Positions 44,578-53,015 of a stretch of DNA of 64,000 nt are shown one piece after another. The notes under the pieces are model-generated. The model worked only from the letters and a program-made list of their open reading frames with translations, made no database searches and was not told the DNA's origin. Every line of letters starts with the position of its first letter. The stretch's first letter is position 1. The stretch is from Sphingosinicella sp. BN140058 (GTDB lineage Bacteria > Pseudomonadota > Alphaproteobacteria > Sphingomonadales > Sphingomonadaceae): contig NZ_CP035501.1 of the NCBI RefSeq assembly GCF_004135585.1, forward strand, positions 5,031,501 through 5,095,500. Direction: 5' to 3'. Made by a program: the position numbers and the translations under genes.

Positions 44578-45285
44578 GTGCGCCCTTTGCCACTGCTCGG
44601 CGCCTTGCTCGCCCTCCTGTCCGCGCAAGGCGCGATCGCGCAGGACGCGGTCGACCCGCTCAATCCGACCTGTCCGAAGAGCCTCAACTGGTCGACCTAC
44701 CGCCAGATGCGCTTCACCGCCGAGGAAAGCGGAGGCCGCAAGGTGCTCCGGGCGGAAGGCGCGATCGACGAAGGCGCCGCGGAGCGGCTCAAGGCGGCGC
44801 TTGCCGCGGAGAGCGGCGTGATCGACGAGATCTGGATCCGCTCGCCCGGCGGCAATGCCCGGGTCGGCAATGCTGCCGGGCGGATCATTCGCGAATCCGG
44901 CATCCCGACCCGGATCCCCAAGGGATGGGCGTGCTTTTCCGCCTGCAACTTCATGTTCATGGGCGGCGCCGTCCGCTTCGTGGAGCCCGGCGGCCAATTC
45001 ATCGTCCACATGTTCACCCACACGTCCGATCGGGACTCGATCAAGAGCGAGCTCTCGGGCGGCGGCGACAAGGCGATCGGACTGATCGCCACGGTGGAAC
45101 AGGATTCAGCGCTGCTCGCCAGCGAGGACAACGACTTCCTGATCAAGATGGGCGTGTCCCGAAAGCTGCTCACGGACGTCATGTACCGCCAGAAGGCGGT
45201 CGCCGAACATGGCGAGGACAAGTCGACCCGCCGGTGCCTCACCGCTGACGAGACCTTCCGCTACAACGTCGCGAACATGCGCTGA
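44578..45285 (+). CDS. Exported ClpP/crotonase-fold protein (COG3904-like)
   Basis: 235 residues. A signal peptide (LPLLGALLALLSAQGAIAQ) precedes a ClpP-like fold: IDEIWIRSPGGNARVGNAAG (oxyanion region), IPKGWACFSACNFMFMGG where a Ser stands between two Cys in the place of the ClpP nucleophile, and GGQFIVHMFTHTSD with a His. It could be a periplasmic serine peptidase, but activity is unproven for the group. The start is a GTG two bases after the previous stop, with no clear Shine-Dalgarno, so it depends on coupling. Confidence 0.8.
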   Translation: MRPLPLLGALLALLSAQGAIAQDAVDPLNPTCPKSLNWSTYRQMRFTAEESGGRKVLRAEGAIDEGAAERLKAALAAESGVIDEIWIRSPGGNARVGNAAGRIIRESGIPTRIPKGWACFSACNFMFMGGAVRFVEPGGQFIVHMFTHTSDRDSIKSELSGGGDKAIGLIATVEQDSALLASEDNDFLIKMGVSRKLLTDVMYRQKAVAEHGEDKSTRRCLTADETFRYNVANMR

Positions 45286-45327
45286 CGTCCCTGTAATCAA
45301 ATAGATATCTAGAGGAGTGACGTTGTC

Positions 45328-46011
45328 ATGAGAACTCCGAAAACACTTCTTTCCCTGGCCTTTGTGACCAGCCTGGCACTTCCCGGCCTCGCCCAGGCCG
45401 GCCTTGTCGTCCGCTCGGCCGGGCCGTCCTCGTCGGCCTACCCGCCGGGACGGTCTGTTGCCGACGCGGCGCCGATCGCGCTCAAGCCCGGCGACATCGT
45501 CACCGTGCTGGTTTCGAACGCGACCCGCGTGCTGCGCGGCCCCGGTACCTTCACCCTCGGCGCGACCCGTGTCGCCGCGGCCGCGTTCAACGCGCGCGGA
45601 CGCTTCGGAGCCATGCGTTCCGGCGACATTCCGTCGAGCCCGAGCTTGTGGCACGTCGACGTCTCGCAGAGCGGCACCGTGTGCGTCAGCCCGGACGTGG
45701 GCGTCAAATTGTGGCGGCCGGAGAAGGATGCGGCAGTGAAGCTTGCGATCTCCGGCCCTGGCGGCGCGGCGCAGTCGGTCGACTGGGCGGGCGGCAAGGA
45801 TGAACTGGCCTGGCCGCGAGCGCTGCCGCTTCAGGACGGCGGCGAATATCGGCTGACCTGGACCGGCAATGACGACCCGACCCGGCTCAAGCTCGTCAAG
45901 CTCGCCTCGGTTCCGAACGATCCCGATGGGCTCGCCAAGGTGTTGATCGACAAGGGCTGTCAGTCGCAGCTCGATCTGTTCATCGACAACATTCCGCCAG
46001 CGGCGAGCTGA
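45328..46011 (+). CDS. Exported protein of unknown function
   Basis: 227 residues. A signal peptide (LLSLAFVTSLALPGLAQA) is followed by beta-rich sequence: LVVRSAGPSSSAYPPG, LKPGDIVTVLVSNATRVLRG, and GTVCVSPDVGVKLWRP. The early part recalls FecR-like or SH3-like repeats but I do not recognise the family. AGAGGAG lies nine bases before the ATG. It is third in a run of exported proteins after the PDZ membrane protein, and converges with ilvC three bases away. Confidence 0.78.
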   Translation: MRTPKTLLSLAFVTSLALPGLAQAGLVVRSAGPSSSAYPPGRSVADAAPIALKPGDIVTVLVSNATRVLRGPGTFTLGATRVAAAAFNARGRFGAMRSGDIPSSPSLWHVDVSQSGTVCVSPDVGVKLWRPEKDAAVKLAISGPGGAAQSVDWAGGKDELAWPRALPLQDGGEYRLTWTGNDDPTRLKLVKLASVPNDPDGLAKVLIDKGCQSQLDLFIDNIPPAAS

Positions 46012-46014
46012 GCC

Positions 46015-46998
46015 TCAGGCCTTGCCGGTCAAGCCGCGCAGCCGCTGTCCCACCTGTTCGATCGGGTGCGCGGCGGCATCGGCGCGGCTGGCCCGAAGGC
46101 GGGGGTAACCGGCACTCGCGTCCGCCATGAGGCCGTCGACGAAGCGGCCGCTGCGCACCTCGGCGAGGATGCGGCGCATCTCGGCGCGCGTCTCCGGGGT
46201 GACGATCCGCGTGCCGCCTTCGAGCGCGCCGAACTCGGCGGTGTTCGAGATCGCCTCGCGCATCCCCGCGATGCCCCGGGCGTAGATCAGATCCGCAAGC
46301 AGCTTTACCTCGGTAAGGCATTCGAAATAGGCGACTTCCGGGGAGAAGCCGGCTTCCACCAAAGTTTCGAAGCCGGCATGGATCAGCTCCGGAATCGCGC
46401 CCCACAACACCGCCTGCTCGTTGAACAGGTCCGCCTCGCTCTCCTCGGCAAAGGTGGTCGGCAGGATGCCGGCACGGCCGCTTCCGAGCGCGGCCGCGTA
46501 GGACAAAGCGAGGCCGCTTGCCGTTCCTGTCGCATCCTGGCCGACGGCGTAGAGGGCGATGAGACCGGCCCCGGCCTGATATTCGGAACGAAGCGCCGTC
46601 CCCGGGCCCTTGGGTGCGACCAGAAGGACGTCCAGATCGGCGCGGGGCACGATCAATCCGAAGCGAATGGAAAGGCCGTGCGCGAACAGGATGGCCGCGC
46701 CGTCGCGGACATTTGGTTCGATCTCCTCGGAATAGATGCGCGCATGATCCTCGTCGGCGGCGAGCAGCACGAGGAGGTCGGCGCGTCCCGCCGCTTCGGC
46801 AGTGGTGAAGACGGCAAACCCGTCTTCCCGCGCTTGGTCGCGCCGCCGCGATTGCTCCGGCAAGGCGATGGTGACATCGACGCCGCTGTCGCGAAGGTTG
46901 AGCGCCTGGGCCCGACCCTGATTGCCGTAGCCGATCACCGCCACGCGCCGCGAACGCACCAGCGCCAGATCGGCATCCTTGTCGAAGAAGACGTTCAT
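46015..46998 (-). CDS. ilvC: Divergent class I ketol-acid reductoisomerase
   Basis: 327 residues. The Rossmann part has VIGYGNQGRAQALNLRDSG (usual HAHA replaced by RAQA). The knotted domain has FAHGLSIRFG, VAPKGPGTALRSEY (His of GPGH replaced by Thr), DLFNEQAVLWG (usual DLFGEQAVLCGG), YFECLTEVKLLADL (usual CLHELKL) and AISNTAEFGAL. The metal-binding Asp and Glu residues look kept, but many near-invariant neighbours changed and the C-terminus is about ten residues short. It would convert acetolactate to dihydroxyisovalerate in branched-chain synthesis if active. ilvB and ilvN are not beside it. It follows miaA after 47 bp. Confidence 0.85.
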   Translation of the reverse strand: MNVFFDKDADLALVRSRRVAVIGYGNQGRAQALNLRDSGVDVTIALPEQSRRRDQAREDGFAVFTTAEAAGRADLLVLLAADEDHARIYSEEIEPNVRDGAAILFAHGLSIRFGLIVPRADLDVLLVAPKGPGTALRSEYQAGAGLIALYAVGQDATGTASGLALSYAAALGSGRAGILPTTFAEESEADLFNEQAVLWGAIPELIHAGFETLVEAGFSPEVAYFECLTEVKLLADLIYARGIAGMREAISNTAEFGALEGGTRIVTPETRAEMRRILAEVRSGRFVDGLMADASAGYPRLRASRADAAAHPIEQVGQRLRGLTGKA

Positions 46999-47045
46999 GC
47001 ACCGGCGCTAGGCCTTACCGACCGGCGTCGCAATGCCGCTGCACC

Positions 47046-47978
47046 TCAGCCGGCAAGCAGCGCCAGCGCCTGTATGTGCGTTGCTTCGGTGAGGGGCACG
47101 GTGAAGCGCGGCCATTCCGCCGGGCTCTGATGCGCGAACCAGGTATATTGGCGCTTGGCATATTGGCGGGTCGCCCGCCGCCCGGCCTCCAGCGCCTGTT
47201 CGCGGCTTGTTTCGCCGCGCAGGAACGCCGCAATCTCCCGGACGCCGATCGCCCGCATCACCGGAAGCATCGGGTCGAGACCGCGTGCGACAAGCGAGGA
47301 GACTTCGGCAAGTCCTTGATCGGACATCATATGTTCGAACCGGCGATCGCAACGCTCGTAGAGCCAATCACGCGGCGGCAGCAGGATCAAAGGCTTGAGG
47401 GAGATGTGCTTGCCAATCCCGCCGACACGGTCCTGCTGCCAGGCCGAGAGCGGTTTGCCGGTGGAGCGCACCACCTCGAGCGCGCGGGCGACGCGGGTCG
47501 TGTCGCTGGGGCGGAGGCGGGCGGCGGCATCGGGATCCTCGGCGCTCAGGGCGGCATGCGCGGCGGCGACATCCAGTCCACGCACATGCTCGCGAATGGC
47601 GGGGTCGATGGCGGGAATGGGGGCGATGCCGTCCAGAAGGGTGCGGATGTAGAGGCCGGTCCCGCCAACCACCACAGGCTGGCGGCCTTCGCCAAGCGCG
47701 GCCGCGATCGCGCGGCGGGCATCATCCGCCCAGTCGGCCGCCGAGCAGGGCGCCGCGCCGTCGCGATAGCCATAGAGGGCGTGGGGCGCCTGGGCTTCAT
47801 CTTCGGGCGCCGGGCGAGCGCTGACCAGGCGGAGATCGCGATAGACCTGGGCGCTGTCGGCATTGACGACGATCCCGCCGACCTGCCGTGCATGGCTCAG
47901 CGCCAATGCCGACTTGCCGCTGGCGGTCGGTCCCGCAATAAGCGCGACCTCGGGAGATGAGGGAGACGAGATGTTCAT
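47046..47978 (-). CDS. miaA: tRNA dimethylallyltransferase MiaA
   Basis: 310 residues. The P-loop is [15 protein letters not shown], followed by [20 protein letters not shown] (base-contact region), [19 protein letters not shown], and [15 protein letters not shown]. The C-terminal [15 protein letters not shown] is the usual tRNA-binding end. It adds dimethylallyl to A37 of tRNAs that read UNN codons. The only good start, ATG 47978, overlaps the start region of serB on the other strand: both start codons lie within eight bases. Confidence 0.96.
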   Translation of the reverse strand: MNISSPSSPEVALIAGPTASGKSALALSHARQVGGIVVNADSAQVYRDLRLVSARPAPEDEAQAPHALYGYRDGAAPCSAADWADDARRAIAAALGEGRQPVVVGGTGLYIRTLLDGIAPIPAIDPAIREHVRGLDVAAAHAALSAEDPDAAARLRPSDTTRVARALEVVRSTGKPLSAWQQDRVGGIGKHISLKPLILLPPRDWLYERCDRRFEHMMSDQGLAEVSSLVARGLDPMLPVMRAIGVREIAAFLRGETSREQALEAGRRATRQYAKRQYTWFAHQSPAEWPRFTVPLTEATHIQALALLAG

Positions 47979-48849
47979 CGCGACGCTGATAGCAGCAGAC
48001 CAGCTTTCGGGCGGGGATATTTCCACCGCCGAGGACCTGCTGCGGGATCGCGGCGTCGAGCCGATGGGCCGCAGCTGGATCGAACGCGACAAGGCGTGCG
48101 ATCTGCTCTTTTCCGCCGACCCGGCGCCCATCCGCAGCGCGCTCGAGGGGCGCTTCGCCGGAGTCGATGTCATCGTTCAGGGGGAGGCATCGCGCCGCAA
48201 GACGCTGCTCGTCGCCGACATGGATTCGACGATGATCACCGTCGAGTGCATCGACGAACTCGCCGATTATGCCGGCCTGAAGGCGGAAGTGGCCGAGATC
48301 ACCGAACGGGCAATGCGGGGCGAGCTCCAGTTCGAGCAGGCGCTGCGCGCCCGCGTTGCGCTCCTCAAGGATCTGGACGAGGCAATGATCGATCGTTGCC
48401 GAAACGAGCGGGTGCGCCTGACGCCCGGCGCCCGCGCGCTGGTTCGGACGATGCGCCGCGACGGTGCGCTGACCATCCTCGTCTCCGGCGGCTTCACCGC
48501 CTTTGCCGAGCCGGTCGGCGCGGAGATCGGATTCGAGCGTGTGCTCGCCAACCGTCTGCTCGGTGCCGATGGGCGTCTCGACGGCACGGTCGGCGAGCCG
48601 ATCGTCGGTGCCGACACCAAACGCGCGACCTTGCTCCATGCGCTCGCCGAGCGCAGTCTCGATGCTGCCGAGGCGCTTGCGGTCGGCGACGGTGCCAACG
48701 ACATTCCGATGATCGAGGCAGCCGGCCTCGGCGTCGCCTTCCACGCCAAGCCTGCGGCGGCGGCCGCCGCCGACGCCCGGATCGCGCACGGCGACCTTAC
48801 CGTCCTCCTCTACGCGCAGGGCTATGCGCGTAGCGAGTGGGCGGACTGA
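47971..48849 (+). CDS. serB: Phosphoserine phosphatase SerB
   Basis: 292 residues. An N-terminal ACT-like or accessory region (about 1-75) precedes the HAD domain: [17 protein letters not shown] with nucleophile Asp83 and Asp85, [14 protein letters not shown], and [15 protein letters not shown]. It makes serine from phosphoserine. GAGGGA lies six bases before the ATG, and this ribosome site lies inside the miaA coding sequence. Promoter signals for each gene must lie within the other. Confidence 0.96.
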   Translation: MFIATLIAADQLSGGDISTAEDLLRDRGVEPMGRSWIERDKACDLLFSADPAPIRSALEGRFAGVDVIVQGEASRRKTLLVADMDSTMITVECIDELADYAGLKAEVAEITERAMRGELQFEQALRARVALLKDLDEAMIDRCRNERVRLTPGARALVRTMRRDGALTILVSGGFTAFAEPVGAEIGFERVLANRLLGADGRLDGTVGEPIVGADTKRATLLHALAERSLDAAEALAVGDGANDIPMIEAAGLGVAFHAKPAAAAAADARIAHGDLTVLLYAQGYARSEWAD

Positions 48850-48875
48850 GCAGGCCCGGTGACCCGACGGGCGGC

Positions 48876-50903
48876 TCAGCCGGCCCCGGCCTTGCCGAGG
48901 TAGAAGGAGAGCCGATTGCCGCTGCCGCCGGAGCGCTGGGCGCGAATGGCATCGTAGACGACCGCATTTTCGAGAACGCGCTGCACGTAATTGCGGGTTT
49001 CCGAATAAGGAATGTCCTCGATCCAGCGGACGATATCGGCGCCGGCACGCGGATCGCCGTTCTGGCGCACCCACTTGGCGACGTTGCCGGCACCGGCATT
49101 GTAGCTCGCCACCGCCATCGGCACGTTGCCGCCCCATTGATCGAGCAGCCGCTGGAAGTAGCTGGTGCCAAGCATGACGTTGTAGCTCGGATCGCTGGTC
49201 AGGCGGCCGAGATCGTACGGAAGGCCCACCTTCCTGGCCTGCTCGCGAGCGGTGCCCGGCATCAGCTGCATCATCCCGCGCGCATCGGCGTGGCTGACCG
49301 CCGCGCGATCGAACGAGCTTTCCTGCCGCGTGATGCCGTGGGCGAGGCTCCACTGGTGCGAATAAGAGGCGGGCAGGGTGACTTCCGGGAATGCGGACGG
49401 CGCGTAGAAATTGGCGCCGCTGTTTCGCGCCTGACGCGCGACCCACACGCCGAGATCGAGGCGGCCGATGCTGCGCCCGAACTCGCCTGCAAGGATACGC
49501 TCCTGATCGGAGTCGAGCTCGTCGGCCAAAGCACGGACGAACAGCGACTGATCGCTCCACCGGCCAAGATCTCCGAGCGCCTTGGTCGCCTGGACCAGCG
49601 GCCGGTTGGCGAAGGTCGCGCGATCCGCCGCCGTCGGAAGGAAGGCCGGCTGGGCGGGCGGAGTCACGCGTCGGCCGAGCCGTTCCAGCGCGAGCTGACC
49701 ATAATATTGGTCCGGACTGGCCGCAGCTTGCTGGAGCAGCGAATCGGACAGGGCTTGCTGGCCCGCCCCGTAGGCGGCGCGCGCGCCCCAATAGAAGCCC
49801 TTCGAGCGTGTCTGGGGAGACTTGGCGGCGCGGGCGTAGCGATCGAACATCCGAGCCGCGTCGGCGTGCCTGGCAAGCTTGTTCAAGGCGGCATTGCCGC
49901 CCAGCCAGACCAGGCTGGTATAGGCGTCGCGCTCGCCATAGGGGCGGGCGCTGACGTCGGTGCCAGCCGGATAGGAATCGTCGGCACGCGCGGCGATGTC
50001 GTAGGCGGTCGACCACTGACCGTCATTGGCCGCAGCGCGGGCATTGGTCAGCAAGGTCTCCAGCCAGGTCTCCGGATTGGCTGGACGAGTGGTGATCCGC
50101 GCGGTGGCGAGCAGCTGGCGCGCGGCGATGCTCTGGCCGCTGCTGCGCAGGTAATTGGCGCGATCCTGAATGAGGCCGGCATGCCCCTCATAGCCGCTCA
50201 GCATCGATACGCGGGTGGCCGCGTCGGGTGCGCGCGACTGAAGCGCGAGCCGCGCCTCGAACATCGGCCGCTGCGCCGCCGACGCGTAACCGAGCGAACG
50301 GCGCGCGCCCGCCAGCGCGCCATCGGCGAGCAGCCGATCGACCCGGGCGTCATGATCCTGCGGTGTCAGCGACGCTCCGAACAGGCTCAAAATCCGAAAT
50401 TCGTCGGCATCGGAAAGGGTGCCGCCGATCCAGGCTGTTCTTGCCGCCGCCCGTGCGGCGTCGGGCTGACCGGAATTGAGCAGGCCGAAGGCGAGCTTGG
50501 CCTGGCCGGTATTGCTGACCGGCGGCAGCAGGCGGAAATAATTGAGCACTTCGCTCGCGGGCGTCGCATCGTTGATCGCCTTTTCGGCCGACCGACGCAT
50601 CGCCGTCTCTCCCGGCCAGCCGCGATAGGAAGCGAGGAAGGAGGCGTAGGAGGAGAAGGGAAGATTGTCGCTCTGGCGCAGCGCGTTCCAGCGGGACAGG
50701 GCGCTGTCGATTGCCGCCGGCACATAGGCACGGGGCGGCGGCGCCGGCGGCAAGGCCGGCCGCACCACTGCCGGAGCGGCCGCGGTCTGTACGGCGGCCG
50801 GAAGCACGCGAGCGGGATTCATCTGCGGGACGCCGGTTGCGACCGCTGCGAGCGAGGCTGCGGAAACCCCAAGAAGACCGCTCAACGCCAACTTTTTCTG
50901 CAT
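48876..50903 (-). CDS. slt: Soluble lytic murein transglycosylase (Slt-like)
   Basis: 675 residues. A signal peptide (LALSGLLGVSAASLAAVATG) leads to a Pro/Ala-rich stretch and a long helical superhelix (about 60-480). The lysozyme-like domain has the catalytic Glu528 in GITRQESSFDRAAV, then GMMQLMPGTARE and SYNAGAGNVAKW. It cuts glycan strands to 1,6-anhydro muropeptides for wall turnover. It is divergent from dapA across 93 bp and converges with serB. Confidence 0.94.
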   Translation of the reverse strand: MQKKLALSGLLGVSAASLAAVATGVPQMNPARVLPAAVQTAAAPAVVRPALPPAPPPRAYVPAAIDSALSRWNALRQSDNLPFSSYASFLASYRGWPGETAMRRSAEKAINDATPASEVLNYFRLLPPVSNTGQAKLAFGLLNSGQPDAARAAARTAWIGGTLSDADEFRILSLFGASLTPQDHDARVDRLLADGALAGARRSLGYASAAQRPMFEARLALQSRAPDAATRVSMLSGYEGHAGLIQDRANYLRSSGQSIAARQLLATARITTRPANPETWLETLLTNARAAANDGQWSTAYDIAARADDSYPAGTDVSARPYGERDAYTSLVWLGGNAALNKLARHADAARMFDRYARAAKSPQTRSKGFYWGARAAYGAGQQALSDSLLQQAAASPDQYYGQLALERLGRRVTPPAQPAFLPTAADRATFANRPLVQATKALGDLGRWSDQSLFVRALADELDSDQERILAGEFGRSIGRLDLGVWVARQARNSGANFYAPSAFPEVTLPASYSHQWSLAHGITRQESSFDRAAVSHADARGMMQLMPGTAREQARKVGLPYDLGRLTSDPSYNVMLGTSYFQRLLDQWGGNVPMAVASYNAGAGNVAKWVRQNGDPRAGADIVRWIEDIPYSETRNYVQRVLENAVVYDAIRAQRSGGSGNRLSFYLGKAGAG

Positions 50904-50996
50904 GCTGGACAGAATGCCACCCCGCTCCTTATCAGGCCCTGAACGGCCACCCGCTATATGACCCTATACGCAATGCCGTCTCAATGAAGGAGACCA

Positions 50997-51893
50997 ATGA
51001 TGTTTCGCGGGTCGATCCCGGCTCTGGTGACGCCTTTCCGCGACGAAGCGTTCGACGAAGGCTGCTATCGCGAGTTCGTCGAGTGGCAAATTGCCGAAGG
51101 GAGTCATGGGCTTGCCCCCGTTGGAACGACCGGCGAATCGGCGACCCTGGTTGCCGAAGATCATTATCGCGTCGTCGCCACCTGCGTCGACCAGGGAAAA
51201 GGCCGAGTTCCGGTGATTGCCGGGTGCGGGTCGAACAGTACGCAGAGCGCGATCCAGAACATGAAGGCGGCGCAGGATTGCGGCGCCGATGCCGCCCTGA
51301 TCGTGCTGCCTTATTACAACCGGCCGAACCAGGACGGGCTGGTCCGTCACTTCGAGATGCTGGTCGAAGCGTGTGATCTTCCGATTGTCGTCTACAACGT
51401 TCCAGGCCGCACCGTCACCGATATCAATGTCGAGACGCTGGCACGGATCTCGAAGCTGCCGAGCGTCGTCGCGATCAAGGATGCTTCCGGCCAGCTCGCC
51501 CGTGTCTCCGCACAACGTCTCGCTTGCGGCGCCGACTTCGTCCAGCTTTCCGGCAACGACGACATGACCCTCGGCTTCATGGCGATGGGGGGTGTCGGAT
51601 CGATCTCGGTCACCGCCAATGTCGCGCCGAGGCTCTGCGCCGACTTCCACGAAGCCTGTCTCAACGGCGACTGGGCTGGTGCGCTCGCGCTGCAGGATCG
51701 GCTCTACCCGCTCCATGCCGCCCTGTTTTCGGATGCCTCGCCGGGGCCGACTAAATATGCATTATCGCGCATCCTCGCGGATTTTCCGATGGATCTGCGG
51801 CTGCCGATGACGCCGCCGTCGGAGGCGAGCCGCCGTGCCGTCGACGCCGCGCTCGATCACGCCGGCATCGCCGTTTCGGAGCGCCGCGCATGA
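50997..51893 (+). CDS. dapA: 4-hydroxy-tetrahydrodipicolinate synthase
   Basis: 298 residues of the DapA TIM barrel. GTTGESATL carries the Thr of the proton relay, PYYNRPNQDGL the Tyr, and VAIKDASG the Schiff-base Lys161. It condenses pyruvate with aspartate semialdehyde for lysine and diaminopimelate synthesis, supplying wall precursors. AAGGAGACCA precedes a double ATG. It comes before smpB on the same strand with 53 bp between. Confidence 0.96.
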   Translation: MMFRGSIPALVTPFRDEAFDEGCYREFVEWQIAEGSHGLAPVGTTGESATLVAEDHYRVVATCVDQGKGRVPVIAGCGSNSTQSAIQNMKAAQDCGADAALIVLPYYNRPNQDGLVRHFEMLVEACDLPIVVYNVPGRTVTDINVETLARISKLPSVVAIKDASGQLARVSAQRLACGADFVQLSGNDDMTLGFMAMGGVGSISVTANVAPRLCADFHEACLNGDWAGALALQDRLYPLHAALFSDASPGPTKYALSRILADFPMDLRLPMTPPSEASRRAVDAALDHAGIAVSERRA

Positions 51894-51946
51894 TCTTCGC
51901 CATCCGCCGCTTGGGTGCGCGGTCCTTCGATCCTATCTGGTAAGCC

Positions 51947-52429
51947 ATGGCCCGTCCCCGTCCCGCAACGTTCGACAAGAAGAAGGTCGTCGCCGAAAAC
52001 CGGCGCGCGCGCTTCGACTATGCGATCGACACCACCTACGAAGCCGGCATCGCGCTCACCGGCACCGAAGTGAAATCCCTGCGCTTCGGCGAGGGTTCGA
52101 TCGCCGAGAGTTATGCCGAAGTGAAGGATGGCGAGGTCTGGCTGGTCAACGCCAACGTGCCTGAATTCAGCCACGGCAATCGCTTCAACCATGAGCCGAA
52201 GCGGCCCCGCAAACTGCTGCTGCACGAGCGTGAGATCTCGAAGCTGCACGGCGCCGTGGCGCGCGAGGGCATGACGCTCGTGCCTCTGTCGATCTACTTC
52301 AACAGCCGCGGGCGCGCCAAGGTGGAGCTCGCGCTGGCCAAGGGTCGCAAGGCGCCCGACAAGCGCGAATATCAGAAGGAAAAGGACTGGAAGCGGGAGC
52401 AGGGCAGGCTGATGCGCCAGCATGGCTGA
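51947..52429 (+). CDS. smpB: SsrA-binding protein SmpB
   Basis: 160 residues. Typical blocks are [48 protein letters not shown] and the basic C-terminal tail [17 protein letters not shown] that inserts in the mRNA path. SmpB carries tmRNA to stalled ribosomes; the tmRNA gene itself is not in the window. Its 3' end overlaps the DUF2062 gene by eight bases. Confidence 0.97.
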   Translation: MARPRPATFDKKKVVAENRRARFDYAIDTTYEAGIALTGTEVKSLRFGEGSIAESYAEVKDGEVWLVNANVPEFSHGNRFNHEPKRPRKLLLHEREISKLHGAVAREGMTLVPLSIYFNSRGRAKVELALAKGRKAPDKREYQKEKDWKREQGRLMRQHG

Positions 52430-52985
52430 GCGGTCGCGCCTTGCCCGCTGGGCCTCCGAGAACATGCCGCGGCGCGAGGATCTCGCCGAGAGCCGCTGGA
52501 TCAAGCCGTTCGGCCAGCGCGTTCTCCACAGCGAATTCTGGCGCTTCACCCGCCGCTCGGTACCCCGCGGAGTCGCGGTCGGTTTGCTGGTCGGGATCTT
52601 CCTGATGATACCGGGGCTGCAGATCGTCGGCGCCGCGCTGATGTGCGTACCGGTTCGTGGAAACATTCCGCTGGCCGCGCTGATGACCTTCCTGTCCAAC
52701 CCGCTGACCACGCCCTTCTTCCTGCTGGCTGCGATCTTCGTCGGCAACACGATGGGTTTCCGTGCCGATACGGGCACCTTCTGGTCGATGTACGAACATC
52801 ACGCGGGCGTCGGGGCATGGCTGCGCTGGCTGCTCTCGGACGCGGCGCCGTCGCTGATCACCGGGCTGTTCGTGATCGCAGCGGTCTGCGCCGTGATCGG
52901 CTATTTTCTGTCGATCGGCATCTGGCGGTGGTGGCAGGTCCGCAAATGGCGGCGCCGTGCCCGCCGCTTCATGCCGGAGATTTGA
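52422..52985 (+). CDS. DUF2062 membrane protein
   Basis: 187 residues. Amphipathic basic N-terminus, then hydrophobic segments [39 protein letters not shown] and [19 protein letters not shown], and a very basic end ([10 protein letters not shown]). The [11 protein letters not shown] and [11 protein letters not shown] motifs are those of DUF2062. No function is established. The overlap with smpB and the short gap to cckA indicate one transcription unit. Confidence 0.92.
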   Translation: MAERSRLARWASENMPRREDLAESRWIKPFGQRVLHSEFWRFTRRSVPRGVAVGLLVGIFLMIPGLQIVGAALMCVPVRGNIPLAALMTFLSNPLTTPFFLLAAIFVGNTMGFRADTGTFWSMYEHHAGVGAWLRWLLSDAAPSLITGLFVIAAVCAVIGYFLSIGIWRWWQVRKWRRRARRFMPEI

Positions 52986-53015
52986 TCGCAGCGTCGCCGC
53001 TGCTATCCCGACGTC

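Noticed and set aside
51890..51943. 17-residue frame that starts in the dapA stop (ATGA) and ends three bases before smpB
   Set aside because: Neat fit but too short, no ribosome site of its own and no features; probably chance. It could at most help ribosomes pass to smpB.
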